Shown in pieces: positions 1 to 10,882 of a stretch of 64,000 nt of DNA. Positions within the stretch are counted from its first letter, which is position 1. Every line of letters begins with the position of its first letter. The notes under the pieces were generated by a model, which was given only the letters and a program-made list of their open reading frames with translations, was not told the origin of the DNA and did no database searches. The DNA is taken from positions 2,973,501 through 3,037,500 of the forward strand of contig NC_080569.1 in the NCBI RefSeq assembly GCF_030253575.1. Reading direction: 5' to 3'. The position numbers were made by a program, and so were the translations under genes. This stretch comes from Rhododendron vialii. Lineage: Eukaryota > Streptophyta > Magnoliopsida > Ericales > Ericaceae.

Positions 1-104
1 AGTGGCTACAGAGCCGCGGTGTTCCACCGGCGACGGATTTCGAATTCAAAGGCATCTCTAGCGTTGTGGATCAAGATTTTGAGCTAGACCCATCCGAAAC
101 CCCT
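1..104. other. possible edge of a gene outside the window
   Basis: The first ~100 bases have more balanced, coding-like composition than the T-rich tract that follows. The third + frame is open from base 3 and reads as plausible protein (WLQSRGVPPATDFEFKG...), but it runs into a poly-T low-complexity stretch with no clear stop or splice donor. On the - strand a short open frame starts at an ATG near base 52 and leaves the window. Either the end of an upstream + gene or the start of a - gene could be here. I cannot identify a family, so this is only a flag. Confidence 0.2.
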
Positions 105-853
105 TTTTTTTCTTTTTTTCTTTTTCTGCCTAAGTCTTTTAATCAATCACATCAATTTCACCCCACACAAAACCCAGCAACTTTCTTGCCATTTCTGTAC
201 ACCCAAATTGAACACCGTCAATCCAGTTTCCCACCTCAGGCAAAAAGGCACAACCCATGTGGCCTTGAACAGTCGCTGACAAAATGGGAACAAAACCAAC
301 GGAACAGGTGGCCTTGAACGGTCGCCGACGAAATGGGAACAAAACCAACGGGGATAATCGACCACCTATGTGTATAATTTATGATATTTTAATGGGATAG
401 AAAAATTTATGAAGAGAATTGGTGTAGCATAAAAGCTAAAAAAGGTTAGCAAAAATATAATTTTGTACTGTTTATAGTTAGTTTACCTAACTCTTGGTAT
501 ACATGCTCTTACATGACCAAAATAGGCCAATGGGCAAGCAGGGATTTGTATCACTGGACTGGACCCACCTTTATAAAATACACTCTTCTGTTCTTTATAT
601 TGTACTCCTAATAATACGGAGTAATTAATAATTTGGTCGATTTTTTATTTAGTCAAACTACATACTGTATATATTTGACATAGATATGAATCATATAGTA
701 ACACCTAGCCTCCCTCACGTCCGCAGCTTCCCCCCTCCCTCCCTCTTTTCTTGAGTTCAAATCCATCTTCCCTTAATTAACTCCACATGCCATCGTTGAC
801 TTCCCCCCATCATTCCACCCCCAAATAACCACTACCCTTTCTCACACCAATGG

Positions 854-1438
854 ATGTCCAAACAACAACAAATCCAACCAACTGTTCGCCTCTCCCCATT
901 CCTCCGCCGCTACAATATGAACGCTACGAGCAACTCCGGTGGCTTCCTGGGCTCCCAAAACATCGGCGGCTTTGGCTACGGCATTGGCGTCTCAGTTGGT
1001 ATCCTTCTCCTAATCACAACCATAACCCTAGCTTCATATTTCTGCACCAGGGCACACCAGCCACCATCAGCCACCATATCACGCCGGAACAACCACCACC
1101 AGCAGCCAACCGATGATCCCCCGTTCATGGTCGTGGAGATGGGGCTCGATGATGCCACCCTGTTGACCTATCCGAAGCTTCTCTATTCGGAGGCAAAGCA
1201 CCACCACTTGAAGGACTCCGCCGACGACGCTTGCTGCTCCATTTGCTTGGCGGACTACAAGGGCAGTGATATGCTCCGGCTGCTGCCCGACTGCGGCCAC
1301 ATGTTTCACCTCCCGTGTGTTGATCCATGGCTTAGGTTGCACCCGACGTGTCCAGTTTGTAGGACTTCTCCATTGCCCACGCCGCTGTCGACTCCTCTGG
1401 CCGAGGTGGTGCCCCTAGCTAGTAGACAGGGCGGATAA
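854..1438 (+). CDS. ATL67: ATL-type RING-H2 finger E3 ubiquitin ligase (ATL67-like)
   Basis: Single-exon gene for a 194-aa membrane-anchored RING-H2 protein. Residues ~41-64 form one hydrophobic transmembrane segment. A GLD motif lies at residues 97-99. The RING-H2 finger is complete: C128, C131, C147, H149, H152, C155, C166, C169, with C-x2-C-x15-C-x1-H-x2-H-x2-C-x10-C-x2-C spacing, W159, and Pro directly after the seventh ligand. TM, GLD, then RING-H2 is the defining ATL order, and ATL genes are usually intronless, as here. The C-terminal tail after the RING (SPLPTP...STPL.EVVPL) resembles ATL67. The family transfers ubiquitin from E2 enzymes to membrane-proximal substrates. The ATG at 854 was chosen because the ATG at 850 opens another frame; residues 21 and 23 are alternative in-frame starts. 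The leader at ~710-760 is CT-rich. The substrate is unknown. Confidence 0.93.
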   Translation: MSKQQQIQPTVRLSPFLRRYNMNATSNSGGFLGSQNIGGFGYGIGVSVGILLLITTITLASYFCTRAHQPPSATISRRNNHHQQPTDDPPFMVVEMGLDDATLLTYPKLLYSEAKHHHLKDSADDACCSICLADYKGSDMLRLLPDCGHMFHLPCVDPWLRLHPTCPVCRTSPLPTPLSTPLAEVVPLASRQGG

Positions 1439-1792
1439 TTGGATTCTCAAGTGAGAACGGTATGGAAGCCCGAAATATTCTGTTCTCCCCCCAAATATTC
1501 ATGCCCATCTGTTGAAGTATTATTAGATTCTTGAAGTGTGATCATACATTTTTCTTGGAATTGGGATCAAGGCCCAAGGGACCAGAATGCCTGACTGGGA
1601 CCTCTATTTTTTTACCCCTCTTTTCTCTACTTCATCATCTCATGTGCATTTCACCTGTTATACTTAGCAGAACTGTTAAAGACGAGTTGTTCTACAAGTA
1701 TGCATCTTCATTTCTTGGTGCCTTGAGGCAGTTTTCGATTCCTTTTCGTGTTTCTTGGTGATGAGTATGTAATTAGATTTTATTTTCTAGTC

Positions 1793-1798
1793 AATAAA
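1793..1798 (+). terminator. candidate polyadenylation signal for the ATL gene
   Basis: An AATAAA hexamer sits ~355 bases past the ATL stop codon in T-rich sequence typical of a plant 3' UTR. It is the first canonical hexamer noticed after the gene. Plant poly(A) signals are loose, so transcript-end data would be needed to confirm it. Confidence 0.4.
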
Positions 1799-4046
1799 AT
1801 TATTTTCCTTATAGAAAGACCAATGTACTAATGTAGAGATTTTTACCCATGATAAGATTAACCTGAAAAGTAAAAACTTACCATTGGAATTCATTTTAGT
1901 TTGAATAAAAACAAAACAAAACCAATAACAAGAAAAGGTGGAGTATTTAGTTGCAGAAACTTGGAGTGGAACTATCTTGAATTTATAGAAATCTTACCTA
2001 GGAGTAGCTCTGGCCTCTGAGTAGACCAAGCAAGTATCTACCTGAAAAATAGGACTAGCTTACAGCTTGATCAATGACGTTTGTACAGACATCATGGTTT
2101 CTAACAGGAAACATGCGTCTTTCATCCTGTACATTAGCCCAGCCCCCAGCTATGCTGACGAAGATAAGCTTTAGCTGGCCATAGACCACGCTATGGCTGA
2201 GTTTAGGCCCCAAAACACCACCTTATATTTCAGTGCCAAATATCTCATGCCTGAAAATTGAGCAGAAAACTTCGTAGATTTGTGTACTGATGGTGAACCC
2301 CATATCCAGCTAAGCACGTACAGTGGAACCCCAAATAGATGAATACCGAATCACCATGCCAACTCATGCAATTCTGAACCCCACAAGTGGAAACCAAAGC
2401 ACAGGTGAGACAAAAACGGAGAGGGAAACAGAGAGAACAGAGATTTCATTTACGGAGAGGGAAACAGAGAGAACAGAGATTTCATTCTGCTTTCAGATTC
2501 GCTGAGCAAAGCAACAGAGCAAAGAAGGCGAATTGACCACAGTACCCTCCTGCAAACGGACAACATAGCAAAGAACAAAACGGCAAAACAGGACACGAAC
2601 GGAAACCAATGAAAATCTAAAAACCCACTAAAGTAATTTGGAAAATGGCTTCCAATAGGTGCAGAACCTACGGCTTGACACCAATGCCCCTAATAAAATG
2701 CAAGGTCGTGCTTTTAAAGCAAGGATATTTTGGCCAATTCAAGCCCAGATGGCTTCGTCCCTTACATTGGCCAAAGAAGGCCAATCCTCCTTATAGCAGG
2801 CAAGCAGGGATACACTGGGAATGAATCGGATTCACCACTGTAACTGTCTCATAGCTGTATAAGTCCATGATCATCAGTATTCACTACTTTTACCATGCGA
2901 AACACTATCTGGTCACCAAACTAGCACTGATCTCTCCTCTCGCTAGAATGGTTTTTAATTTTTGCATGAGATCAGAATACAGTTATTGATGAATCTGCAA
3001 AAATATCTGCATATCTGGTGGCTCAAACTCAATGAGTAAGATCATAGGGAGGGAGAGACTTGGTTATTGAATTTTAACACGACAAATCATATCATCTTGT
3101 CAAACATTTTGTTTATAACTCATGATGCCAGAATCAGGCCCCTCGTCTTTTAATCTTCGCTTTAGGCCCCCAAAATATTAATTAGGGCCTGCTCTGGTTG
3201 AAATAAGCATTAACCAAATTGGAGCCCCCTGTTTGTAGGAACTTCTCCCAAATTCTTCCATTTCTCTTAATTTGTTACTTTTCTGAGAATTTCCGACTCT
3301 TTCATTCTTCTTCCACCGAACTCTTTGGCTGTAGATGCCACTACACAGTCCACAGACAACCAAAATTGAACCAGAGATCTGATAGAGAGAACTAGAAGAG
3401 GATAGAAGAAGGATGACGAGCACTTACATCGGCGATTAATCTTCAGACTCTTCACATTGGTGCTTTGTCTATTAATGGCGAATCATAATGTCTAAAACTT
3501 TATTATATACCATTAGAAAATGGAGTGCGAATATAAAAAAAGGGGCGTGAAAATCATTCCTCCTAAAAAAAAGCACAATCTACTTTTCACGCATATTCAC
3601 TAAACAAGTTTTTTTATTTATTAAATTTTAAGTGTCTGAATCAACTTATGCAAGCTTCAAATAATTCCGTAGATCGTTCATGGGAGACTCGAGTAAATCC
3701 GAAACAAAATCTCAATTGAATTAGCCCAACGAAATTTGATAATATCTAAAAATCTTTGAACCTAGAACCTAAAAAGGAACAAATTCTTAAATATCAGATA
3801 TTGACCATCACACCAAACCCTTTGAATTTCACTCAACAAGATTTGTCAATGTAAAGTTGGTAAGTTATGGGGGTGCCAATGAAAAAAAATGACTTTTTTT
3901 TTACATTTCACCTTACTCGATCGCGTTCTACAATTGATTCGACGGTGACAACGGTATATGGTGTTTTTAAACAGTCTAAGAAATTCAAGTATAAATTATC
4001 TTTGATGATCATGTGTTGATTTGATTGTGCTTGTCTAGTTGTCTTA
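1799..4046. other. intergenic DNA without a recognised gene
   Basis: AT-rich intergenic sequence. It contains a 36-bp tandem duplication at 2416-2487 (listed separately) and a fragment near 3511-3555 that resembles one near 45052 (GGAGTGCG... followed by GGGGxGxGAAAATCA), suggesting an old shared repeat. Short open frames on the - strand at 3178-3455 show no domain or codon bias and are not called. Confidence 0.6.
2416..2487. repeat. 36-bp tandem duplication, two copies
   Basis: Two adjacent 36-base units (2416-2451 and 2452-2487) starting ACGGAGAGGGAAACAGAGAG are identical except for the last base. The unit is purine-rich and non-coding, consistent with a recent slippage or unequal-exchange event. 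Confidence 0.9.
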
Positions 4047-4081
4047 GGCTCCGTTCCAGAAATCTTCTTAAAAAATAAGTA

Positions 4082-4296
4082 CTCCCTCCGTCCCTAAATA
4101 AGTGTCCAGTGCGCAAACCTAGGTCTTACAAAATATGCATGTTTTTCGTTAAAAAATCTATTTTTTTTCCACAATCTAATAGAACCCATTGCCATCTATA
4201 GATTTGCAAAAAAAATTTGATTTTTTTAACGAAACAAATGCATATTTTTAAAGGCCTAGGTTTGCGCGCCGAACACTTATTTAGGGACGGAGGGAG
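4082..4296. mobile_element. Stowaway-type MITE (Tc1/mariner class)
   Basis: 215-bp element with perfect terminal inverted repeats starting CTCCCTCCGTCCCTAAATAA (about 24 bases at each end), flanked by TA at 4080-4081 and 4297-4298. CTCCCTCCGT is the classic Stowaway terminus and TA the Tc1/mariner target. The interior is AT-rich and the arms pair further inside (CAAACCTAGG and CCTAGGTTTG). It is nested in the Tourist-type element at 4047-5007, so it inserted later. Confidence 0.92.
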
Positions 4297-4531
4297 TACT
4301 TATTTTGGAACTTCTCAAACAAAAATAAGAAGGGGCATTCTACAAAATCCAAATAAAAAGTTTATTTCACATTTTCAAACTCAAAAATAATGTAAATGAA
4401 TTTTTTTTTGCACCGCATTAAAAATCTCAATGAGATCTATCAAACAAGATCTATATTGATAAGAAAATTATTTGCGTAAGCACATGATTTTTGAGCTTGA
4501 AATTGCCTTATTAAAAAATGAGGAGTTGTGC

Positions 4532-4909
4532 TATGAGTAATGGGCGCCGAGGAGGGAAATCGTACCAACGGCCGCGCCGGGCTATCTCCGGCCACCGGAC
4601 GGCCGATCCGAGCCGTCCAAAAATTATAAAAAAAAAAAACCGAGGGGGCCGTCGCGAGAATTAGCGGCATCCGAGGTGTATAGATGCTTAATCCGAGCAC
4701 CCATTTTTCGTGTGATATCATATACACGAAAAAGGGGTGCTCGGAACAAGTATCCTACACACCTCAGATGCCGTTGATTCCCGCGTAAGCCCCCTCAATT
4801 TTTTTTTTTAATAATTTTTGGACCGCTCGAATCTACCGTCCAGTGGCCAGAGACGGCCCGGCGCGGCCATCGGTACGATTTCCCTCTCCGACACCCATTG
4901 GTACCTATG
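4532..4909. mobile_element. GC-rich foldback element nested in the 4047-5007 element
   Basis: About 378 bases forming a long imperfect palindrome: left arm GGGAAATCGTACC...GGCCGCGCCGGGC, right arm GCCCGGCGCGGCC...GGTACGATTTCCC, with a second inverted pair around 4640-4780. It is markedly GC-rich against its AT-rich host. The exact ends and TSD are not clear to me. Confidence 0.65.
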
Positions 4910-5391
4910 TAAATTCTGAAAAAATAAATAGCTTCTTCTTATTTTTGTGGAACAAGCCTTATTATTGAAAAAAAAATAAGTTGTTATTATGGTTATGAAA
5001 CGGGCTCTTATTGTATTTCATCTCCGTGTTCAAACACAATTTGTTTATCTACGCATAGATACAAAGAGCTGGGACCATGTCATCATCTTCCTAAAATCAT
5101 ATTCAAGTAATTCTTTTGGAGATTTGACAAGTTAACCCATGCATGGACACATTTCATTATTATTATTTATTTATATATAACTGGATGTCGGGGTCAGCTT
5201 TCATGTACCTTGATTAATTTTGGGACATTGAAGTTAACGATCAGACAAACCCTTCAAACTACTCTAAAGTTTGGATTGTTTAGTCTCCGCGAGATTAAAA
5301 AATGATGGACCAATTTCATTTCATTAGAATGATATTGGTTTGGGTGGGGGTACCGGGTGTGTGACGCTCCTTGTTGCGCTGTGTGTGAAAC

Positions 5392-5638
5392 GAGAAATTT
5401 TTCAATGTCGAGCGGGTATCACATGATGCCCGCTCGGTGCATCTGGGCCGTCCATTTTCGATTTTGGACAGCTCAGATTTGTAGAAAGAAAGAGGAGAGA
5501 GAGTGTGAGGGTGAGAGGAGAGAGAGTACGTGTTTCAATTTAGACTGTCTAATACATTTTTGGACGGTTCGGATGTGCCCGCTCAAGCTCCACATCAACC
5601 GGGTGATGTAATACCCACCCCGCACTAAAAAATTTCTC
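5392..5638. mobile_element. Mutator-type MITE, copy A
   Basis: 247-bp element with inverted ends GAGAAATTTTTCAATG and TTAAAAAATTTCTC-like, rich in the internal motif GGCCGTCC/GGACGG. Flanking 9-mers match at 7 of 9 positions, fitting a decayed 9-bp Mutator-type TSD. It shares terminal and internal motifs with the element at 5809-6040. Confidence 0.7.
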
Positions 5639-5808
5639 GTGTAAAATGAAGTAGTTTTGATGTACGCTTCAATGTCGTCCACAATCAGTCACCCTCGTCA
5701 TTGATTGATTTCTTCAGCAACATATGTTGGGCATGGTCCCCATTGGAGGAGTCCTGAGTTCTTTCACATCCACAAAAAGCCCACATGTTTATCAGGCCTC
5801 TTGAATCT

Positions 5809-6040
5809 GAGAAATTTTTCAGTGCTGAATGTGCATGGGCCACATGGTGCCGAGCACGCATATTGGCCGTCCAAATTTATTTTGGACGGCTCAAATCTGT
5901 TTGGGCTTGAGGGGATCTTTTGGTAATTTTACAATAAAAAAATTTTCAAACAAATCTGGACCGTTCTAAACACGTTTGGACGGCCGAGATCGTACTTGGC
6001 ACTACGTGACTCATGCCCACCCGACACTGAAAAACTTCTC
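5809..6040. mobile_element. Mutator-type MITE, copy B, with exact 9-bp TSD
   Basis: 232-bp element with inverted ends GAGAAATTTTTCAGTG and CACTGAAAAACTTCTC. It is flanked by the identical 9-mer CTTGAATCT at 5800-5808 and 6041-6049. The 9-bp TSD assigns it to the Mutator superfamily. It has no coding capacity. It is related to the adjacent copy at 5392-5638 and to a fragment near 49070-49140. Confidence 0.88.
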
Positions 6041-6495
6041 CTTGAATCTCTTTCCGAAAAGACAAACTCTTAGTACCAGCATACAATTAAAACTGATTCA
6101 ACTAATTGACAAGACCCTTAGACTTTAAAGGTTTTGAATTTTAATCATTATCTTATTCCTTTTCGAACATTATTCTTATTTTTCTCTCTCTTTCTTTTCA
6201 ATTATTATCCTTATTTTTAATAATTACTCTATTTTTCTCTACACTCGTTATCTACAAATTTAAATTCAAAATCTCAGAACGAACGTCCCCTTAGGGTTCG
6301 TTTGCTGGTCATAATATCACAATGGAAATCAAGATACAAAGAATTGGGAAAACATGCGAAATCTGATATTTCCTTTACATATAGTATTATTTGCAAAACA
6401 AACAGGGCCTAGAACATGAAATCTAGACGTGAAAATACACGAGTTTAGTTTTGGACAAATGCCACCTTAATTCAACATCACTGCGGGGTACTTCA

Positions 6496-6503
6496 CTATA
6501 AGA
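6496..6503 (+). promoter_or_regulatory. candidate TATA box of the chlorophyllase gene
   Basis: CTATAAGA lies ~70 bases before the chlorophyllase ATG, a distance that allows a short leader containing the GA repeat. This is a positional inference only. Confidence 0.4.
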
Positions 6504-6530
6504 AGAGAAGATATTAAAGGGAGCTGAATT

Positions 6531-6533
<3 letters not shown>

Positions 6534-6565
<32 letters not shown>
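6534..6565 (+). repeat. (GA)n microsatellite in the chlorophyllase 5' leader
   Basis: About 16 GA units end two bases before the chlorophyllase start codon, so the repeat probably forms most of the 5' UTR. GA tracts in plant leaders can bind BBR/BPC-type GAGA factors; that role here is inference. Confidence 0.9.
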
Positions 6566-6567
<2 letters not shown>

Positions 6568-7971
6568 ATGGCACAGATAGAAACTACGCCGGCTCTGGCT
6601 ACAAATGTGTTTGAACCGGGGAGCTTGGGTTTCCAATGCAAATCGGTGAAGTCAACATGGGATTCTTCATCTCCACCAAAGCCGTTATTCATTGTTACCC
6701 CAACCGTTGAAGGCACATATCCAGTACTATTGTTTCTTCCCGGGACGCAGGTCCGGAATACCTCCTACAGTCGGATGTTCCAACTTATAGCTTCCCATGG
6801 TTTCATAGTTGTCGCTCCTCAGGTATGTCCTTCTAGCTCATGGGGAAGAAAAATGATTTACTAGTTCCTTATAACCAAGTGAACCAAGTACTTAACCAAA
6901 AGAGATAAAAACCAAGTGAACGAAGTGTCCGGGTCTACTTAAGCGCATTTCGACTAGACTAGTCTTCCAGGAAGAAAAATAATTTAGTTGTTCGATACAA
7001 CCTTGTCTGGTTGATATAGTTGTTCTTGACCCATGGACTATGGAATTTGTTTTGAGAGAATCATTTCAGATTAATGTGACTGCAATATTTTTCAAATTAA
7101 CTACAGTCACAATTATAGATTTGTTTGTGTAACAAATGTAAGTAACGAACCAATAAATGTCACGTAATCCTGTATCTTAATCAGTCATGGTCACCGTAGC
7201 ATAGCATTGCTCATGCAAGAAGGACCAAAAATCTATCTCAAGATGCCGCGTATCATTTCATTCCTTTCTCTAACGACTATTTGTGAATCGCTTTTTCAGC
7301 TATACAGCTGTGCCCTCGTCCCAGAAACTGAAGAAATCAACTCCGCCGCCGCCGTCACAAACTGGCTCCCCACCGGCCTCCCCTCCGCCCTCCCTCCAAC
7401 CATCCACCCAAACCTCCAACTCCTAGCTCTCTCCGGCCACAGCCGCGGCGGAAAATCCGCATTCGCCCTCGCCCTCGGCCACTCCTCCCCGGCCACCACC
7501 CTCCCCTTCTCAGCCCTCATCGCCCTCGACCCCGTCGCTGGCTTCTGCTGTTTCCGCATCCCCCCTCACATCCTCACCTACGTCCCCCGCTCCTTCGACT
7601 TGACCATCCCCGTCGCGGTCATCGGCACTGGGCTGGGTCCCGAGCGGAAGCTCGGGGTCCTGCCCGCGTGCGCCCCGAACGGGATGAACCACGACGAGTT
7701 CTTCACGGAGTGTAGGCCGCCGTGTTGTTATTTTTACGCCAAGGAGTTCGGGCATATGGATATGTTGGATGAGGTGACGCTGATGAGTTGCTTGTGTGTG
7801 AGTGGGGATGGGAAAGGTGGGAAGGATGGGTTTAGGGCATGTTTGGCTGGGGTTTTTGTGGCGTTTATGAGGGCGTTTCTGGAGAGGGAGAGTGGGGATC
7901 TTAGAGTTATTGTGGATAATCCTGGGGTTGCCCCTGTAACGCTTGATCCAGTGATTTTTGTTGAGGAGTAG
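6568..7971 (+). CDS. CLH: chlorophyllase (chlorophyll-chlorophyllido hydrolase)
   Basis: Two exons, 6568-6822 and 7300-7971, joined in phase 0 (VVAPQ | LYSC), give 308 aa, close to the usual ~320 of the family. Chlorophyllase cleaves the phytyl ester of chlorophyll to give chlorophyllide and phytol. The lipase motif GHSRGG is at residues 131-136 with nucleophile S133. D162 (ALDPVAG) and H237 (EFGHMD) are the likely other triad members; their spacing resembles known chlorophyllases. The donor AG|GTATG and acceptor TTTTTCAG|CT are clear. The N-terminus has no obvious long transit peptide. Exon 2 is strikingly GC-rich in its first half (7340-7700) with C-rich third positions, unlike exon 1 and the flanks. 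The frame opening at 7207 is not the start; it reads intron. Confidence 0.95.
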
Positions 7972-9600
7972 GGTCTGCTGATTGCAATGTACGTTATTTT
8001 GCTCAAATTTGGGAATAAGTTTGTGGTGGACATATTCATTTGCTCTCGTATTTCGAGACATCCGATGAAATTGAAACGACACATATGCACATAAATAGTG
8101 TTAATGATTTGGCCTCATATCTAGATTTAAGTTAGTCAAGATGGAACAAGACAAGAAAATTGTTCAAATACTGACACAAAAAAATTACTATTTGAAAACA
8201 ACAAAAATTTGAAGAAAAACCTTAGGAGTAAGGGTCATCATCGGGCCGGGCTGGCCCAGCCCGCCAAGTCACTACCCATGATGGAAAAATCGTTGTGGCC
8301 ATTGGAGGTATTTTCGGTCGTTAATTTCAAGATTCTTGAATACCAGAAGTGCACATAAATTGACTTTAGACACCCAAATTAGTAAATTACGGCTAGAAAA
8401 GATAAAAAGAGAAAAGGAGTGAATTGAAATAGGTAGATTAAAACCAGTGACTAAATGGAAACGTAAACATATTTTTAGTCCAGTAATTGAGTACAGGCCG
8501 GTCCAGAAATGGCCCAACCCAAAAGATCACTTTTTTGTGGAGTAACATTTTTAGGAATAAATGCATTATTATTACGCCAGAAAATGAAGTCGGCTCTAAA
8601 GGCGGCAAATGAGCGAGTCTGAACGGGTTGAAACGGACCATGAGTCAAATATGAATGAGTCAGATATGGGTCAAATAGCAAACGGGTTAAAACGGATCAG
8701 GTCAAATATGGATCAATCCAGTTTTCCTTTTTTCTTTTTTCTTTTTTCCCCCCACCCACTCCCCTTTTCCCCCTCATTCTTTTCCTTCTCCTAAGTCTTC
8801 CCCCGATATAGGTTGAAACATGTTCACAAATTGGCAAAAACCCTGTGGGATCTTTTAGCTATATAAGTCTATTGGTTTTTTTTTGTCTTTATTTAAATTT
8901 TTTTGTATATGTATGTTGCACGTCAATTTTTTTTTGTGAATTATTGGTTCTATTCGAATCAAAAAATTAAAAAATTGTGGTCCAAACTAAAATTTATTTT
9001 AATAAAGACAAATATCAACAAAAAAATGTCAGATTTTTTGCATCTTTGTGTGTGTGTGTGTGTCTTGTTTTGGTTCAATAAGTTAATTGATTTTATTTTT
9101 TTGTCTTTATTCATTACTTTTGGTATTTATTTGTTTTGCGTGAAGCTTTTGTGAAATTTTTTTTTTTAACGGTTGTGACTTACTAATTTGTCTCAATCAG
9201 CCAAAAAGACATTATTATTGATTTATTTATTTTATTTAAAATAATTCTAAAAATCACAAAAATTTGACGTAAAATTAACAAATACAAATTTTTCTTGCCT
9301 GTCATTAGAGAATGTGAAAAGAATGACTGAATAAGTGTGCGTGTCTGGTTTGTAAATATTTGGCTGGTTCCATTCCGTTTGAAAAAAAAAAAAGTTCGGC
9401 TGGTAAAGGTGTGGAGTGCGGACGGTGGATCCCATTTTCTACTATTTTCTTTTTGAAAATTCCTTACCTTGGAGTAAAAGAACCAGAGGGAGGGAAAAGT
9501 GGGAGGGCCCCCCTCCACGTGGATCGTTGGCTCGTGGGTGGGAGTAAATACCAGTACGGACGTGAAAAGCCGACCTACGGGAATTTTAGATTAATAATTC
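7972..9600. other. intergenic, low complexity
   Basis: 3' flank of chlorophyllase, then AT-rich DNA. It holds degenerate GGGTCAAATATGGATCA-type repeats at about 8620-8720, pyrimidine-rich DNA at 8720-8790, poly-T-rich DNA with a short (TG)n at ~9048-9062, and no recognisable gene. The - strand frames at 7510-8090 are antisense shadows of chlorophyllase exon 2. Confidence 0.6.
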
Positions 9601-9603
9601 TAA

Positions 9604-9971
9604 AGGGGTGTTCGAACAAATAAGCTAAAATGGCTTATTTTTTGTTTTTATTCAAATTTTTTTCGTATCACTTGGCTTATTGTCATTTTTTTGGGGATTA
9701 TTGCATCCTCACGACAAGAGGAATCTAAAAAGTAAAAAATTTTGACCGAAATCCAATTTTTTTGAATAAAGACGAAAGTAAATCAATAAGCCAATTTTTT
9801 CGTCTTTATTAAAAAAAATTGGATTTCGGTCAAAATTTTTTACTTTTTAGATTCCTCTTGTCGTGAGGATGCAATAATCTCAAAAAAAATGACAATAAGC
9901 CAAGTGATATGAAAAAAATTTGAATAAGGACAAAAAATAAGCCACTGTGGCTTATTTGTCCGAACGGGCCC
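9604..9971. mobile_element. foldback Tourist/PIF-Harbinger-type MITE
   Basis: 368-bp near-perfect palindrome: almost the whole left half (9604-9790) recurs inverted in the right half (9795-9971) with a short loop. Termini are AGGGGTGTTCGAACAAATAAG and the inverse of GGGCCCGTTCGGACAAATAA. TAA flanks both sides (9601-9603 and 9972-9974). There is no coding. High arm identity suggests recent origin or arm homogenisation. Confidence 0.88.
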
Positions 9972-10074
9972 TAACACTACGTTCATTCACACATCCAATT
10001 ACACATTTCTACTCATAATAAGGATGGACCCACACATACTATGTGTGTAGTGTGTGCGAACTTTACCCCTATTA

Positions 10075-10440
10075 GAGCATCTCCAATCCATCGCCATTTC
10101 CTCCAAAATAGAGTATGGATGTAACACATTGAGGGGAGATTTTGTAATTTATTCTATTTTTTCTTCACTTTTTGTACTTTTTGGAAGAATCTTTGAGGGA
10201 CCCATCGTTCTTTTTAGAGTTTTGAGGAATTTTGTACTCAAAATTTACTTTTGATCCTCCATTTTTAGAGGACCAAATTTACTTTTGGAGGACCGAACTC
10301 TAAAAAGGACGGTGGATTCCTCAAAAATTCTCCCAAAAACTACAAAAAATGAAAAAAAAGAGAATAAATTATAAAATCTTCCCTCAATGTGTCACATCCA
10401 TCCTCTATTTTGAAAAAATAAATGTGAATTGAAAATGCTC
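10075..10440. mobile_element. Harbinger-type MITE with GAGCATCTCCAAT terminus
   Basis: 366-bp element with ends GAGCATCTCCAATCC and ATTGAAAATGCTC, flanked by TTA at 10072-10074 and 10441-10443. The arms are long and imperfectly inverted. GAGCAT[C/T]TCCAA termini with 3-bp TWA targets are common in plant PIF/Harbinger MITEs. Confidence 0.85.
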
Positions 10441-10882
10441 TTATGAGTGCGGATGTGTGATTGTGTGCGGTGGTAAAAGGATTTTAGATTTGGGCTTTCT
10501 TTGGTTCTTTAAATTTCAATTCATATTGAACTCATTTTCAACTCATTTAAGCCCATGTAAATATGGGTAATGGGTTTATTTGGGTTTAACTCATACCAAT
10601 CTATTATATAATATAGGCGAATTGGATTGGGTTGAGTTATAAATTATAACTTATAAATGAGCGAATTGAATGGGTTAAAAAAATATGGATTAAAATTGTC
10701 ATCTCTACCGTCATTCATGGGGCCGGTAAAAAGTTGAGAACTGGAGCATAAGAAGCTGCAACGTGGTCATCTCCCACTTGTCCTTCGCGAGATAAGCGGG
10801 GCCCCAACAAAAATTAAAAAATACACAAATAAAAGCAACTAGTGGTAGTGGTGATTCGTTGCAACGCGATACTCCATACTAA

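Larger units (their letters stand above)
4047..5007. mobile_element. Tourist/PIF-Harbinger-type element carrying two nested insertions
   Basis: The left terminus GGCTCCGTTCCAGAAA pairs with an imperfect inverted right terminus GAAACGGGCTC. TTA flanks both ends (4044-4046 and 5008-5010), the target size of PIF/Harbinger elements. Left-end and internal sequence (for example GAGCTTGAAATTGCCTT) is shared with the copy at 10883-11121. A Stowaway element interrupts it at 4082-4296 and a second, GC-rich palindrome at about 4532-4909. There is no transposase coding, so it is non-autonomous. Confidence 0.75.

Noticed and set aside
1531-1761. 76-aa + frame after the ATL gene
   Set aside because: It sits between the ATL stop and the candidate poly(A) signal; best read as 3' UTR.
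4440-4727. 95-aa - strand frame
   Set aside because: It spans the junction of two nested transposons, so it cannot be an ancestral gene.
7510-8090. Long - strand open frames (190 and 118 aa) over the chlorophyllase 3' end
   Set aside because: They are antisense to a well-supported exon in GC-rich sequence; no domain and no plausible promoter.
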